64,000 nt of DNA, taken from positions 10,292,001-10,356,000 of the forward strand of contig NC_003283.11 in the NCBI RefSeq assembly GCF_000002985.6. Reading direction: 5' to 3'. The position numbers and the translations under genes are program-made. Origin of the DNA: Caenorhabditis elegans. Its lineage: Eukaryota; Nematoda; Chromadorea; Rhabditida; Rhabditidae. Below the pieces are notes generated by a model. That model was not told the DNA's origin and did not search any database. It saw only the letters and a list, made by a program, of their open reading frames with translations. Position 1 is the first letter of the stretch; every line of letters begins with the position of its first letter. This document shows, in pieces, positions 1-13,600 of this stretch.

Positions 1-812
1 TGGTTGTCCAGCTCTTCCTGGTGCTCCTGGAGATCCGTGTCCGCGACGCCCATCCTTTCCTGGATGTCCTGGTTGTCCTGGATTTCCATCTCTTCCTGGT
101 TGTCCAGCATTTCCTTGTGGTCCTGGTTGTCCTGGTCTTCCATCATTTCCTCGTCTTCCTGGTTGTCCTGGACGTCCGTCTGGACCCGGTCTTCCAACCT
201 GTCCGCATGTACCGGATGGTCCTGGTGGTCCGGCCGGGCATTTAATACAGTCTTGATTACGCGGTGGACAGGCGGGAGCACGAATTGTGTTATAATTATC
301 TTGTCCATTGCGTCCTGGAATTCCTGGAATTCCTCTCTGTCCTGGATGCCCTGGTGGTCCTGGTGGTCCTCGTGGACATTTTGGCTTTGTTGGCTCACAT
401 TGGCACCAAGCTGGGAGACCTGAGAAAGTTGAACGACGTTTTTGGCGGAAGACGGAGTTGAATGGATTTTCCTTTGGCTGAGATGGTGGGGAGACCATGA
501 CTTGAACATCGAGCATCTCAACCCAGGCAGCATCAGTGTCGGCGCGGAACATCTTCACACCATCAAGAACCTGAAAATAAATTATTATATTTCACAGAAG
601 TATAAATAACATTTAGTTAATATTTTCTGATCCATCTTTTGAGGAAAAATATTATTTCGAAAATGTAAATTAGAAAACAATATTAAAATGCAAACCTCGT
701 CATGCATCTCATTAATAGTAGAGTAGAGTCCTGGAATGACAACAACACATGTCAAAATGGCAATAGTAGATGCCAAAGAGGCAATACCAACCAGAAGCTT
801 CTCCTCAAACAT
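1..812 (-). CDS. col-149: Cuticle collagen (C-terminal end off the window)
   Basis: Structural collagen of the nematode cuticle, made by the hypodermis and secreted as trimers. Two exons are visible: 696-812 (39 codons) and 570 down to the window edge, joined in phase 0. The protein starts [16 protein letters not shown], followed by a single hydrophobic segment typical of the type II N-terminal anchor of cuticle collagens. A non-collagenous stretch contains the subtilisin-type cleavage region FRQKRR. Gly-X-Y repeats follow, with interruptions flanked by cysteine clusters (WCQCEP, CIKCP). The end, with the last Gly-X-Y block and stop, lies outside the window. It is closely similar to the next collagen, same strand, 0.8 kb away, with the intron at the same place, so they are tandem duplicates. 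The family call is certain; the symbol rests on recall of this locus. Confidence 0.9.
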
Positions 813-890
813 TTTAGCTCAGTCCGAACGTCTTCTCCTTGAAAGGGAAGTCGATGTGGATGATGAATTTTCAAACCCTTCATCCTTCAC

Positions 891-897
891 TTAAATA
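891..897 (-). promoter_or_regulatory. TATA-like box of first collagen
   Basis: The minus strand reads TATTTAA about 80 bases upstream of the collagen ATG at 812. The position is plausible for a core promoter and matches the arrangement at the second collagen, but a TATA-like run in AT-rich DNA is weak evidence by itself. Confidence 0.35.
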
Positions 898-1577
898 CTT
901 TTCCGGAGAAGGTCGCCGCACCAGGCGCAAAATGGGCGGGGCATCTGTATCCCCATCTTTTTTACTTTTATCATCTAAAGTTTCTGTTCTCTTTCTTCTC
1001 TCTTTCTCGCTCCTGCAATTTAGTTTTGCACCCGTAAACGTAAACGTTTTTCTTTCCGTTTCTGACCTAATTGGTAACTCCTCGCGCCAACCGCGCCTTG
1101 ACCATTTTGATAGGAGAAATTGATAAGAAAAGGTGAAATAAAGAAAATGAGATGATATGAAAAAAAGGGAACGCTTTTTTTGCCCTTTACGATGACACAA
1201 TGACCGCTTTCTCTTTCTCGGAGAAGAACATCCAATTGCGGAATAAGAGTGTGAGAGTAGAACTATTCAACCTGTTTTTGCCAAATGTTTAGTTGGTTTT
1301 TTCGATAGTAGGAAACAATTTTCAAAACTTTCAGATAGAGACGTTGAAACTTTTCGACGTGGTACTGTGAAACTGATGTGGTACTTGAAAATAACCGTTT
1401 CATTGGTGAACTAGTACACATTTTCAAGAGGTTACATCACTTCAAGGCATATTGAAACTTAGTTACTCTTCTCAATTGTAATTCGAGAATTGTCTGCCGA
1501 GTCTCTAATTTTCTTAACATGATGAATATTCATAGGTCTTGTTCGATGGAAAAATATTCAAAAACGGTGCATAAAAG

Positions 1578-1583
1578 TTTATT
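1578..1583 (-). terminator. Polyadenylation signal of second collagen
   Basis: AATAAA on the minus strand, about 50 bases after the collagen stop codon at 1634. This is the usual spacing for a short nematode 3' UTR. Confidence 0.6.
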
Positions 1584-1633
1584 TTTGTTGTTGTGGAGTG
1601 AAAAAAGAAAATAAAAACCTTAAAATCCAACTT

Positions 1634-2606
1634 CTAATGCCTTGCTTTGACAAACACTGACGATCTTGGTGGGCATGCACAATATGCAGCATCTGGTCCT
1701 GGAAGGCCTCTACCTCCTGGAGTACCTGGATGTCCATCGGATCCTCTGTTTCCTGGTTGCCCTGGTCTTCCTCCTGGTCCTGGTTGACCATCTTGTCCTC
1801 TTTCTCCTTTTCTTCCTGGATTTCCTGCACTTCCTTGCTTTCCTGGTTGTCCTGGTCTTCCAGCTGTTCCTGGATGCCCACGTCCCTTTCTTCCGTCTTT
1901 TCCTGGATTTCCTGGTTGCCCGGGTTCTCCGTCTCTTCCAGGATGTCCAGCATTTCCTTGTGGTGCCGGTTGACCTGGTCTACCATTATTTCCTTTTCTT
2001 CCAGGTTGTCCTGGACGTCCATCTGGACCTGGTCTTCCTGCTTGTCCAATTGAACCTGTTGGGCCTGCTGGTCCTCGTGGGCATTTAACACATCCTGGTT
2101 GTTGTCGTGGACATTGAATTGGAGCATGCACCTGATGATTGTCCTGTCCACGGGGTCCTGGTGATCCAGAAGTTCCACGTTGTCCTGGACGACCTGGAGG
2201 TCCTGGTGGTCCCCGTGGACAACGTGGCTTCGCCGGCTCACATTGACACCAAGATGGTAATCCCGAAAATGTTTGACGCTTTTGACGGAAGACAGAGTTA
2301 AATGGATTTTCCTTAGGCTTTGATGGTGGAGATACCATTACTTGAACATCGAGCATCTCAACCCAGGCAGCATCCGTTTCTGCGCGGAAAATCTTCACAC
2401 CATCCAAAACCTGAATGGAAACATGAGTAAGGTTTAATTTTAAATGAGAAAATAATGATTTTTTGTCATTAAATTTAACTAAATCATACTTCTTCATGGA
2501 CTTCATTGATAGTGCTATAGAGTGATGGAATAACCACAAGACAGACGATAACGGCAACAGTAGATGCCAATGAGGCTATTCCAACTAGGAGCTTTTCTTC
2601 AAACAT
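1634..2606 (-). CDS. col-150: Cuticle collagen
   Basis: Complete cuticle collagen of 297 residues in two exons, 2490-2606 and 1634-2410, joined in phase 0. The start is the MFEEKLLVG methionine. An upstream in-frame ATG extends the open frame but lies over the promoter and lacks collagen character. Order of parts: a hydrophobic N-terminal anchor in the first 39 residues, the conserved box leading to FRQKRQ (proprotein cleavage site), cysteine pair CQCE, a first Gly-X-Y block, an interruption with CVKC, a long Gly-X-Y block rich in Pro, Gln and Arg, and a C-terminal cysteine pair (YCACPP) with a short tail ending KARH. The length is typical for the family. It is a near copy of the upstream gene. 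A TATA box and AATAAA flank it. The symbol is from recall. Confidence 0.93.
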
Positions 2607-2644
2607 CGTCAGATGTGTTGTGCCTTCTGAACATCTGACATTCT

Positions 2645-2652
2645 CTTTTATA
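2645..2652 (-). promoter_or_regulatory. TATA box of second collagen
   Basis: The minus strand reads TATAAAAG about 40 bases upstream of the ATG at 2606. Collagen genes are strongly and periodically expressed, and a canonical TATA box is common for them. Confidence 0.55.
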
Positions 2653-2699
2653 CTCATCGACGGAAGGTCAATTTCTGCCATGCCAACAGCCATTAACGA

Positions 2700-5431
2700 T
2701 GGGCGGTACCACCCAGAAGAACAGCCGGTGGTTGAAGGAGGGCATCATGTTTTTTGTCTGCCGGATGGTTTTGGTAGAAATAAAAAAATGAAGGAAGTAT
2801 CGAATGCGATTAAGGAAGTTACTTACTGGAAATAACGAAAAAATCGGAGAAAATCACAGCGGTGTGCAGTTAAGTAATGCGATTTCGTTTTGTTTACTGG
2901 TTTGATTGACTTATGTCTTGTTCATAGTTTAAATTTGAAACTACTTTTTTAATAATTGTTACTGATGTTTTCAAATTTTTGAATCCCTAGATGTTGTTTC
3001 TAAAATTATAAAATAAAGTTAGATGCCTTCAATGATCAAATAGTTAAATTTACTCCTTTGGTTATTGTACCTAAACAAGTTTTACAAATTTGCAAATTTA
3101 TAAATAATTAGCAGTTCTGATTTAATTTTTAAAATGTCACTTTTCATAAAGCCTATTTTCACTTCAGTTTTAAGTATGTAGCTCACTGTCAGTTGACAGT
3201 TCCGAGTTTAGACCAAGAAAAACCACGATAATAAGCTTTGAACTTTGAGAGATTTTACAGAAAACAACAAAACAATTGAATTTACGGAAACATGTTTTCT
3301 CTCAAATTAACGCATTTTCTACTTTCAGACTACACCAAACAAACATCTTAATTTTCAAGAAAAAAATTTCCGACGACACATAGCCATGATATTGTGATGG
3401 GATTTATTATAACGATTATCTCAATGATATCTTCTTATTTATGTGTATTTTTTGCCCGGTAACACAAAAACAAATTTATTTCCACCGCATGATTTCCTTC
3501 TCATCTTGATTCCCAAAACTTCCCTCTATTACTCTCCTCCTCGACAATTTGTCCTTGACCGATCCGTTTGAAATCCCAAGGAATTGTTACTTTTTCGGAA
3601 GCTGTTATAGAAGATTTAGATATGAGATACTGAGAAATGAATTCTATAGAATCGGTTGGAACCTGGAACCATCGGAAATTCACCAGGATGGAACGGAATC
3701 TTTCTTTTTAGCCATGTTATTATTTTGGTTGGAACCGGAAACAGGAAGAAGCTGCAAAAGTGTAATGTTATACTAGTTGATTACAAAGTACTGATCATGA
3801 TAAAATTGTGTTCCTTTGTTCAATTTAACTGTAATTTATGTCGTGATTATCGCACCTTTCAAACTTTGTTACAAAATCTACAGAAATAGAAAAACACTTC
3901 GGAGCTCTCATAATCCAATTATTGTGATCTTTTTCAGTTTCCAAACCAATGTAAAATATATTAACTTCTCTTAAATCAATTAAAATAAATAAATAAATTT
4001 TACTGCAAAAATTCTTCTTCTTCTGGACGTTGACTTCATCGAAAAATGTAAGCGACAAATTGGGTGTTAATATGCATTCTAAGTTGTTTTACTGAATGCT
4101 ATGTAGTTAGTATTTTAACACTTTCGTCAGTTGGGTATTTTCGTTAATCATTTTTCGTTGAATTTCCAAATGAAGGGTAAGGTAATATTTGACTGAAGTT
4201 TTCATTTTCCTGATTACATTCACAGTAAATCTAACAATGGAATGAATTCACCAAACTGTTACTAATAGGTTTAGCTTTTACACGAATACTTCTAATTTCT
4301 AAGTAATTTCTTGAATATAATACCTGTAATTAAAGCTACCTAACCACGCAAACTTCAAGGAATCGACCTCGACCATCACAATGAAAAATTGACAAACCTA
4401 GGTGCTATTTCAAAAGTCGATTGATGTGATTTACGATGTCTGGAGACTCTTCTACCTCTGATAATCAAATTAGGAGAAGGAACGTCGAATGGCTTTCAAG
4501 GTCTTTACGAATTCTGATTTTTGATTACATGGTATATATCTTTTTGGCAGTTTCTGTAATCTATTAAAACTTTAACAATTTATCCGACCAGAGTATCAAA
4601 AAGCGACTTTCAACAGATATCGGAGATATCTGCAGATTTGCAAATCTCGGTTCAACTTCAATATCTATTCTTTTCCGTTTTTGTAACGTCAAAATCCGTG
4701 TCGTGACGTCATCATAATCTGGGAGGTTTCCGTCGAGACAAAACTGGTTTTAATAAATACAAAGGAACGGAAGCAGGAGAAGAAGATGGAAAAGAAGGGG
4801 TGCAAGGTTATTTATGCGGTGGAAATGACACGGGAAAGGTGGCAAAATGTAATACATGGGAACTTTGATTGGCATACAATGGTAGACAACTTTAATTATA
4901 GATAATGGCTTTTAGAAACAATAAAAAATAACAAAGAAGAATAGTATAAGAGCAATTATAGAAAAATCATGGATTTTATGAGATACTGTTCTTGTTGCAG
5001 TGACTAACCCAAAATATTAAAAAATTGAAGCTACTGTATCTGTTTTTAATATGTATTCTTCTCGTTGGAGCTTAGAAATTTTGGCATGAACCTCAATTTT
5101 CGCAAAAGATATAAGATAGGCTTTGATTGCCTTTGCACCAGGCAGACATGTTTTGTTTAAGTGAATGCTTTTTAAGCTTCTCTTAAACACCATTCGTTTT
5201 AGACACTATCTATGTTGGAGTCATAATCTGTTGCAAATTGAAATGGGTTTTTTCTATAATTGTGAATCATCATTCTGATTCACCAGCTTTGTGATTATAC
5301 CTTTCTTATCACTATTATCACTCCCATTTACACTCCTCCTCGATTTCTCAATGTTTACATAGCTGTTCTTTTTAAGCAGGCAATAAGCCTGAAATAACGG
5401 TATTCCAAACGAACTTTCTATTTCTAGTAGA
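2700..5431. other. Intergenic, nothing recognised
   Basis: About 2.7 kb between the divergently transcribed collagen and the CUB-like gene. It holds only short open frames without splice or codon support. It probably carries the promoters of both neighbours. I see no RNA gene or transposon ends here. Confidence 0.5.
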
Positions 5432-6838
5432 ATGATTGTTCCAGTTTTATTTTCGTTATTTGCTGTCTGCAATGCACAACAAATTCTCAACTTGAAAGAT
5501 TTTGATGTAAACACTGGCACTAAGATTTCTCAAGTTGCTCCTTACGCCATTTATGTATCTGCTTCTACGGACGATACTACTCTTCTGAAACAAATCAATG
5601 TGAAAACAACCGATAATCAGGTCAAGAATTTGTATGACCTATCCAGAAACCATATTATGCAAAACACTGGACTTTTGCAACCATTTGTTGTGAATGTCAC
5701 CACAGAAGCTTCGATTTCAACAACATTGAGCGCAGAGCAAATGGGAAAACTCACTGGATTCTTGTACATTACCACTTCTAAACAACTGACAAGTTAGTTG
5801 TTTATTTAGAATCCAATTTCATGAAAGATTTTCAGACAACCATTTTTTGGTATACAATGTTCAAGAAGCTGAACTGATTAAGGTTCCAACAGACGACTAC
5901 ACAATTGTATTTTTGAACAGCAACTACAGCATTCTAACATCACAACCATTTCAATCATCAAGCATCAGTGCATGGTCTCAAACTGAAGGCTCCTCTGTAA
6001 AGTTGTATGAAGGATGTCCAAGAGACGATGCTGAAAAAGAAAATTCTCAATTTTTCTCGAATCCTGCCGTTATGATCAATGGAAAGCAAATGTGAGTGCA
6101 TACATAAGCTGAAACTACTCTAGAAATCGTTGGAGATATCTCACGAAAAATTAAAATTGTTCCAATTTTCAGGTTCTTTCCTGTCGTTGAAATTTTCTCT
6201 CTGAGTTTGGGAGCATTTTATTTCAAATCATCAAAAGGCGTTCAATTTGTGATTAGTAATGAATTTAGTAGGTAAAGTTTTTGTATTTATTTTCAAAAAT
6301 TAAAAATTTCAGCTGATGTGAACAATCGTCCTACCACATCTAAAATTACAACAGGTCTTTATATGAAACCAATCACTGTGAATGACCGAAAAGTGAGCAT
6401 TTTCACAGGACACGACGATAAGCTTAATGGAACTATTGGAGTCAATGTTGTGGGAAGTGTTCCAGCAAATGCAAATTTTTCAGTCACATATCCAATTAAA
6501 TGGGTTACTATTCCGACAAATATTATCCAATCATGGAGTATACCTGAAATTTCTGACAGATTGGGTTTGGATACAATCAATTCGGTAGCTGGAGAAGTTT
6601 TTGTACAGTATTATATGATTCGTAAGTCTCATTTTTGCTATTTAAACATGCCTAATCAAGTATTAATACTCCACTTTATTTTTCAGAAGGAAATCAGTCA
6701 ATCAATCCAGTGACAACAACAATGCTTCCAGGACGTCAAACTACATCACGAGGAATTGAAACAACAACAAAGTCAAATGCAATTGTTCAACTATTCACGT
6801 CATTTATCATTACAATTCTTGGAGCTCGGTATCTTTAA
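5432..6838 (+). CDS. Secreted CUB-like (DUF141-type) nematode protein
   Basis: Five exons read cleanly: 5432-5792, 5836-6091, 6173-6267, 6313-6621 and 6687-6838, giving 390 residues ending ARYL. Residues 1-16 (MIVPVLFSLFAVCNAQ) are a signal peptide. The N-terminal half (ILNLKDFDVNTGT...) looks like the nematode-specific CUB-like family, many members of which are gut-expressed and pathogen-induced. The C-terminus is a Thr/Ser-rich linker and a hydrophobic tail (IVQLFTSFIITILGA), which suggests a GPI anchor. At exon 3 the donor GTAGGT at 6268 must be used, because the nearby GTAAAG donor at 6272 would create an immediate stop. Family membership is by resemblance only; the splice model and secretion signals are seen directly. 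No enzymatic motif was found. Confidence 0.75.
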
Positions 6839-6964
6839 GTTGATATTTGTTTGTAATTACGGACTTATGGTGCTTCATATTTAATTGCTCTTATGTTTAA
6901 TATTCATATGAATGAAAAAAATTTCTGGATACTTACTTCGTCAATAATTGTAATACTTTTTTTC

Positions 6965-6970
6965 AATAAA
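6965..6970 (+). terminator. Polyadenylation signal of CUB-like gene
   Basis: AATAAA about 125 bases after the stop at 6838; the first good signal downstream. Confidence 0.5.
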
Positions 6971-7663
6971 TGATTTCATCAAGCTCAAAGTGCTAAATTC
7001 CAGATAGATTTTTATAGTTGGGGATGGCCACAAATAATAAAAATGATCTTCTTTAACCATGAAAAATCGTATGATAAAACAATTTTTGCCGGATTATAAC
7101 ATATTTGTTTTAAAAAACTCCGAAACAGCTATCAATGATTTCACTACTCTCAAATGAAACATGCTTCTATAAAATGGAACATTGAAAAATGGAACTTTTT
7201 TTTTGGGAGGAAAAAAATTAGTAAAAAAATTTGCCCGTGTGTGAGAGTTGAACTGCTTTACAAATAATGAAGTTTTTATGATTATTTGTATTTTTTTTAA
7301 TGAATGGTGAAATCACGTATAACTGAGTTTGTTTGGAAGACGTTGATTCAAAAGTGAAAAAGAATCATTGTTGAGTACCTATCGTCTAAAAATATACTTT
7401 AATCAACGAAAAAGTCGCAACAAAAATTTTTTTTTGTTGGTTTTTTTTTTGAGAACACAAGTACACCAAAACGCACCACAGTAAGATTTATTGAAAAACT
7501 AGAAAAATTATCACTAAAATTGAGAACCCGCTGACAGAACAGTTACGGAATTCTTATGAAAATCACCGAATCAGAGCATCCAATTGTTTCTTTCTATTGG
7601 GATCCAACTCTGAAGTTGCCAAGTCAAGCAATTGTTTTTCCCCAATCTAGAAATTTTGAAATT
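6971..7663. other. Intergenic between convergent genes
   Basis: About 0.7 kb of AT-rich sequence between the CUB-like gene (+) and che-12 (-), with several homopolymer T/A runs around 7190-7460. No gene, repeat or structured RNA recognised. Confidence 0.5.
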
Positions 7664-10600
7664 TTAATGCAAAATTTGGTTTCTATTATTTCTTACAAGT
7701 TTAGCAAGAGTTTTTGCAAGATATTGTGTTGCTTTCTTGTTATCAACATCTGGCGCACTATTTTTGACACTGTCCCACAATAGAGGAAGAGCCATCACTT
7801 CGACTTGTTTTGGTTTGCTTTTGTATGCCAATTTGGATAACTCTGAAATTAATAAAATTTGTGTGTAATTAATGAATTTCCAACATACCACAATATTGTG
7901 TCAAGATAAATGGACGTTGTTTTACATTTGATTTCTTTGTAGCTGATGTCATTGCAGGAAGCAAGCTAACTGGTTCAATTGATCGAATTGTATGTTGAAT
8001 ACATGTTCTTGCTAGATGCTTGTGCTCTTCCGATTTACTGGAAAGATGAGCAGTCAATGCATGTGCAAGTTGGTTCATCACTGCTTTTAGATTAGATTCA
8101 GTTGAGTAGAGTCTGTAAACTTGTTTATTATAGAAAAATCTTCAAACAAAAAAAACTGACTTCGCCATGCTTCCCATAGTAGAAATATATGTTTCCATTG
8201 CACACGATGCAACTTTTCCATTTGTATCCCCTAATCTTGAAATGAATGCTTCAATAAGTCGAGTGTCACTTGCAACTGCTTTACTTGCATGTCCACACAT
8301 TTCTTCAAATCTTTGTAAGCCTGTTAACCGTCTTTCCCATCCCGCAGCTAAAAGCTCAGTACGAATTTCATCGAGGTCAAGCTGTAAGCTATCGGGAAGC
8401 TTCTTCTGAACTCTTCGGGTACTTCCGATTCTAGAGAGTGATCCAGAAAGGTTAGCGGTTGATTCCAATGAGTCTACTCCTCCCTAAAAAAAAACTTTTA
8501 AAAAGTTTCCACAAACAACCGATGAAACCGATGATTTTAGATCAATTTTGAGAATTTATAGCCCTTACCCGTTTTTCAACATTTGCCAAAACGTCTTTCA
8601 CAGCTTTGATCTCCGATTCCAATGCATTTTTTCTCATAAGTCTATCGAAATTCGGGTCCTGAATAGCTTTACTTTTACTTAGCATTCATTTTTCATTAAG
8701 TTACCTTTGACAAAAAGCAAAGAGATTGTTTTCCTGGATTTCTTACTTGTGGCGATTGATCTCTTGAAAATTGAAGTAGAACGGGAAGCACATTTGAAAG
8801 TGCATTTTGATTATTAAGAATCGCTGAACTTCCTTGAATTGTGATAATGTCATAAACAAAATTAGCACATGAGGAACGAATTGTATTGTTCTTGGATCTG
8901 AAAACAAATACATTCGTGACGTTTCATTCAAATTCTTCGTTCATTCAAAAGTTTCTTTTTTCTATTGAAATTCTTACTTTGCTCCAGCCAAAATAATCCC
9001 TTGCAGTGCTTTTCCAGCAGTTGCAGCTTTCACAAGTTTATTCAACGAATCAGTTGCATCATCTCGAATAAAGGCGTTTGACACGTCACCAGATTTAGAG
9101 AGAAGTACAGCGCAAATCTACAAACAATTGTTATTTTAAGTCTACATTTGTTTTGTACCTTTTCCATTTCTGAATCAATTTTGGAGTTTAAATTTTGAGC
9201 CACTGTTCCTATGGTAACAATTGCCACTCTAGAAACCGATGATCGCAAATTTTTGCATTCATTCAAAATGGCAATGATGACCTGTAAATTTAAGGTAAAA
9301 TAAAGAGCTTCAATACTAGAAAGGTACCTCTTTCAAGTTATCAGCTACCATTCTTGGTTGTGTTTCAGATAATGTTGAAATCATATTTAAACCATCGACC
9401 TTATCCGCCCATTCATCACTTGACATCTTTTTCAATGCTTGATTTACCGACATATTCGATGTATCCAATAATGAATATGTTTTTGAAACAGCAGTAAGCT
9501 CACGATGGGGCTGCAATATTTCTCTCAAAATTCTATTTTACACATTTAAATACCTTTGATACAGATTTTGTCCTTTGTCCCTGTCCGGAACGTAGAAAAG
9601 TACCATTATTGTTGATTCTTTTCTGGGGTTGTGAAATCTGAAAATTATTAACTTTCGAAACTGAACTGAAATTTGATTTTGAAAGATGATTTTATATTTA
9701 CCGCATGCTTCAAAGGAGGATGTGAAGTGATTGGTAGACTGTGGTGACTGATACTTTTCTTTCCCATGCTGGATGGAACAATGGCAGCGTCGAAATCTAA
9801 ATTTGACTATTAATTTGAATTCGAATTTCTCTCAATGCCATCTCTTTTTTTGTAATTTCACAATTAGTGCCTTGACTTTCAGAAAATGTAGTTCTAACTT
9901 TCAGGTTGTTTTCCTATTTGGAGTTTGTTGTTTTTTGCTAATGTTCTCGGAAGCTTTGAAAGTGTATTTTCTTGAAGTGCGAATACATTTCTCGGCAACG
10001 TCAGTTTTCCAAAAAAAATGTTGTTCGTAGAGAATAAACATCTGCAGATTTTGCAAAATCCAATTAGGTCCAAAAATGTATACATACGTTTACGGATGTT
10101 ACAGTATTCACTTCACCATAAAAAAGATCTAATTTTACAGCTGTAAACTCCTACACTGATTAAATATAATTTCAAAAACATTCTGAATTCATAAAAGTGA
10201 AAGCTATTTACAAAAAATGAATTACTTGGACTACTCCACAGATATTCTCGGCCATCAGATTTTAACCAGGACTGTGTTTTATGAGCGAAGATAGGTGGAA
10301 GATGAGTACTAGAAATAGCGGACATTTTTTGGGAATACATCACGTAAAGCACTGAAGAATGAAAGTGAGCAAAATTTTTAGTTTCTTTTTCTCTTTTTCT
10401 GGATGCTTCGTTGTCTCTTCTCCATCCGCTCACATGGTTACGCCTGCGCAGCACACCAATTCAATGCCTCTTCTTTTATTTTTCTTTTTTTCAAGTCCTC
10501 TTTTCGTATGGTTTTGTTTAGAGGTACGAAAAGGAGATATATGGAAAATATATATGTATTGAAATGGGTGAGCAGAGAATAAAAATGAAAAGACCGACAG

Positions 10601-13600
10601 AGATGAGTCCAATAAACTCCGCTCTAGAAAAAGTAGTATGGCTTCTGTTGATCTTTGGTATTCGAATTTGAGTTTTGAATTTTAATTTAAAATCTCGAAT
10701 GTCAAAAATGTCGCCCACCTTGGAATGAATATTGCCCACTTGCTTTTGCTGGGCGATCGTCAAAACTTCTTGGAGGATCATTTTCCATCTCTTCTTCTCC
10801 ATGATCTTCAGAAAGATTTGTGTCACTTCTAGCTCTCTGAAAAAGAGTTATATTTTAGTCAAGTATAAGTTATCGTACCATTGACTTCAAATTTCCTTTC
10901 TTAACAATATGATTGTTGTTAACTTCTTTCTTTGTTGCGCTTATCGATGACTTTTCTGATGGGGATATCGGTGGACGTTTCGGAGCTTCCCAGGAACTTG
11001 TACTTGAATTTGGATTTGATGCTGCTATAAAACAGAGTATGCAAATTTTTTTTCTAGTTTGAAATTTAATTTTTCAATTTTTTAAACTCATATAAAATCT
11101 AACATTAATGTTTATTATTAAGCAAGAAGCATAAATAAGCAGAAGCAACACTATATTTTATCTGATTATTCCTTAGAAGTACCGCATTCTAACTAATCAA
11201 AAAACTTTTTAGAAATTTGGCAGATGCCGAACGCCAAACTTCCTCGATTTTTGTGCAAAGTTTGGAAAATTTGAGTTTGGCACTGGCCAAAATATTGAAG
11301 CTTCTTTAAGCGAGGTACTGAATTCTTTTGAAAAATTTCTTCCGTGAGGGGAAAAATATTATGTGTTTTCTGTTATAAGAATTGTAACAAAAAATATCTC
11401 AATGAAAAGAAGATTGTATTCAGATACATTTGTTATTTTTCAATACATCTTTAATAGAACTCATACGTCTCATTCTTCTGTTCACAACCATGAACATGTT
11501 ATTCTGATTTGAAGACATCGGCATTGGAGTTACAGTTGACGAATAAATACGATTTGGAGCAGAGACGGCGCGACTGACAGTTGTACCCATTTAGTATTGG
11601 TACGTCATTAGTACATCTGAGTACGTGGTCAAAAAATGAAACAAAAGAGGTTTGAGAGTACAGAATATTCGATGAAGTGTAGTGTAGGGACTAACGAAAA
11701 AAGTAAAGATACAACAACGTGGGAGGAGGCGGGTGCCATGCAACGCGTCCTTTTTTCCGAAACAAGAGAAGATGGAGAGGAAGGAGAGAGAGTGGTCATT
11801 TTATTATGTCACTTGGTCTTTTTGTTGCATGGAGGTACGAGAATAGATGAAGAATGGGATTGAATAAAGGGAGAGAGTGAGAGAACTCAAAATTGGTTTC
11901 GACGGATGGCCTTCGCGAAAGGCATGAAAGAGCTTGACTACCAGTTTTTGTACGATTTTTGGTTGAGATTTTGAGCGTAATACTTCGAGAAAACTAGTAA
12001 AAAGCAAAACAAAAAATATTTTAACCCTGGAAGGCAGAGTTAAAAATGTGTGTGTCTTGAAAATGAAGTTATGCTTTTCATAGAACTTTAGTAGAATGCA
12101 AGCAACACAAGAATGCAGGTTCTCGTTAGCACCTGCTTGTTCCCACAACTAATCCAGGAAAGAAATGGGGTTAATGTCAAGAATAACAGACTATACGAAA
12201 ATTCAATGCTTTTGTTTGAGAGGAGAACTTTTGAAAAATACGAGATTCAGTACGAAATTGAAACTACATCTCTGTGAATAGGAATCATACCAACGCTGAT
12301 AAATTGCACACCAGCACCATTTTTAGTGGTGTCTGGATGAAGTGAAAACATGTTAGTATTTCTAAAAGTACTGTTATAAAATTGATTTTGTTATGTTTGT
12401 GGTTTTGGTTTTGATAATTGATACTGTTTTTTAATCACATTTTTGCCTATTTGAGTTATTTAAAATGCATCAATTATGATTTACGAAGTTTCATATTTCT
12501 TTATTTTGTTTTAATGCTTTCTCCTTCAAGCAAATCCCACTCACCTGAACCTTGTCTCCTCACAAACGAGTCATCACTTTTCATTCTTGTCATCACTATT
12601 CTTTGACCAATGTCCAGACTTGAATTTTCAGAAGTTTCGTGACTTTTCTCAATTCCGTTTGGTAGCCGTTGCGCTTGATGTGACGCTTGCTGAGCAGGTT
12701 GCTGTGGTAGACTGAATGACGGTTTCTCTGCTTGTCCCTGTTGTTGGATCACTCGATTTCTTCGAATTGTTGCAAGATTTCCAGCCAAACTGATTGGTGA
12801 CATTGTTCTTTCAAATGGATCTGGCTCAACGCCACCATTGCTCACAATCCATGAGAGATCTGCATTGGAAGGCAAGCTCATCTCAGCTTCTGCAAGATCA
12901 AATGAGTCCATCATTGGAGGTGTTGAGTATTCAATGAGACCATCGTACCGAATACGTGGAAGTACCTGACGACGGATTCTGGCCTGAATTAAAATGATTT
13001 AAATACTTTCTAGAGATTCAATCATCATACTGTTACTGCTTCCGTTAATCCTCTTGAATTCTGATCTTGTTCAAAATCTCTCACGGGTTTCATGATGATC
13101 TCGGTTTTCCCATTCAATAGGTAAGCCAGTACAGACAACTGCTCAAAGGCGGCTAATCTGAAAATATGTACGACGGATTAGGTTTTTATTCATGAAATAC
13201 TTTCATAAAACTCAGATCTATGAACATATAAGACAACTCACCTAACCCGTTTCTTGACGTCATGAAACATTGGAACCAAAATATTCACAAGCGGTTGCAA
13301 GTTGAATTTTGAAGGGCTGATAGTCATCAAAGAAGCTGTGTAAATATTGATTACTTCCTCTCTCACTCTTGAATTCTTATTTTCAAGAAATACCCGAAGA
13401 CATCCACCGACTGTTTTAGGATTTATATTCTGAAAAATATTTTAAACCACTTTAATATTGTTTTGAAGTTTAGTTAAATAGTAAGGTATATGCAATTGCC
13501 ACCCATTTCGTTTCGGACCATGAAAAAGTATGTTTAAACTTCAAATTTACAAACAAACCTGAAAGAGTTCCATAAAAGTCATCATTATGATTTGTTTGAT

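Noticed and set aside
4-2301. Plus-strand Ser/Trp/Leu/Val-rich open frames over the first 2.3 kb
   Set aside because: They are antisense readings of the collagen Gly-Pro-rich codons; they lack splice sites, start context and any domain.
3501-3889. Overlapping open frames on both strands near 3.5-3.9 kb
   Set aside because: Both strands are open over the same stretch, with no motif and no splice consensus.
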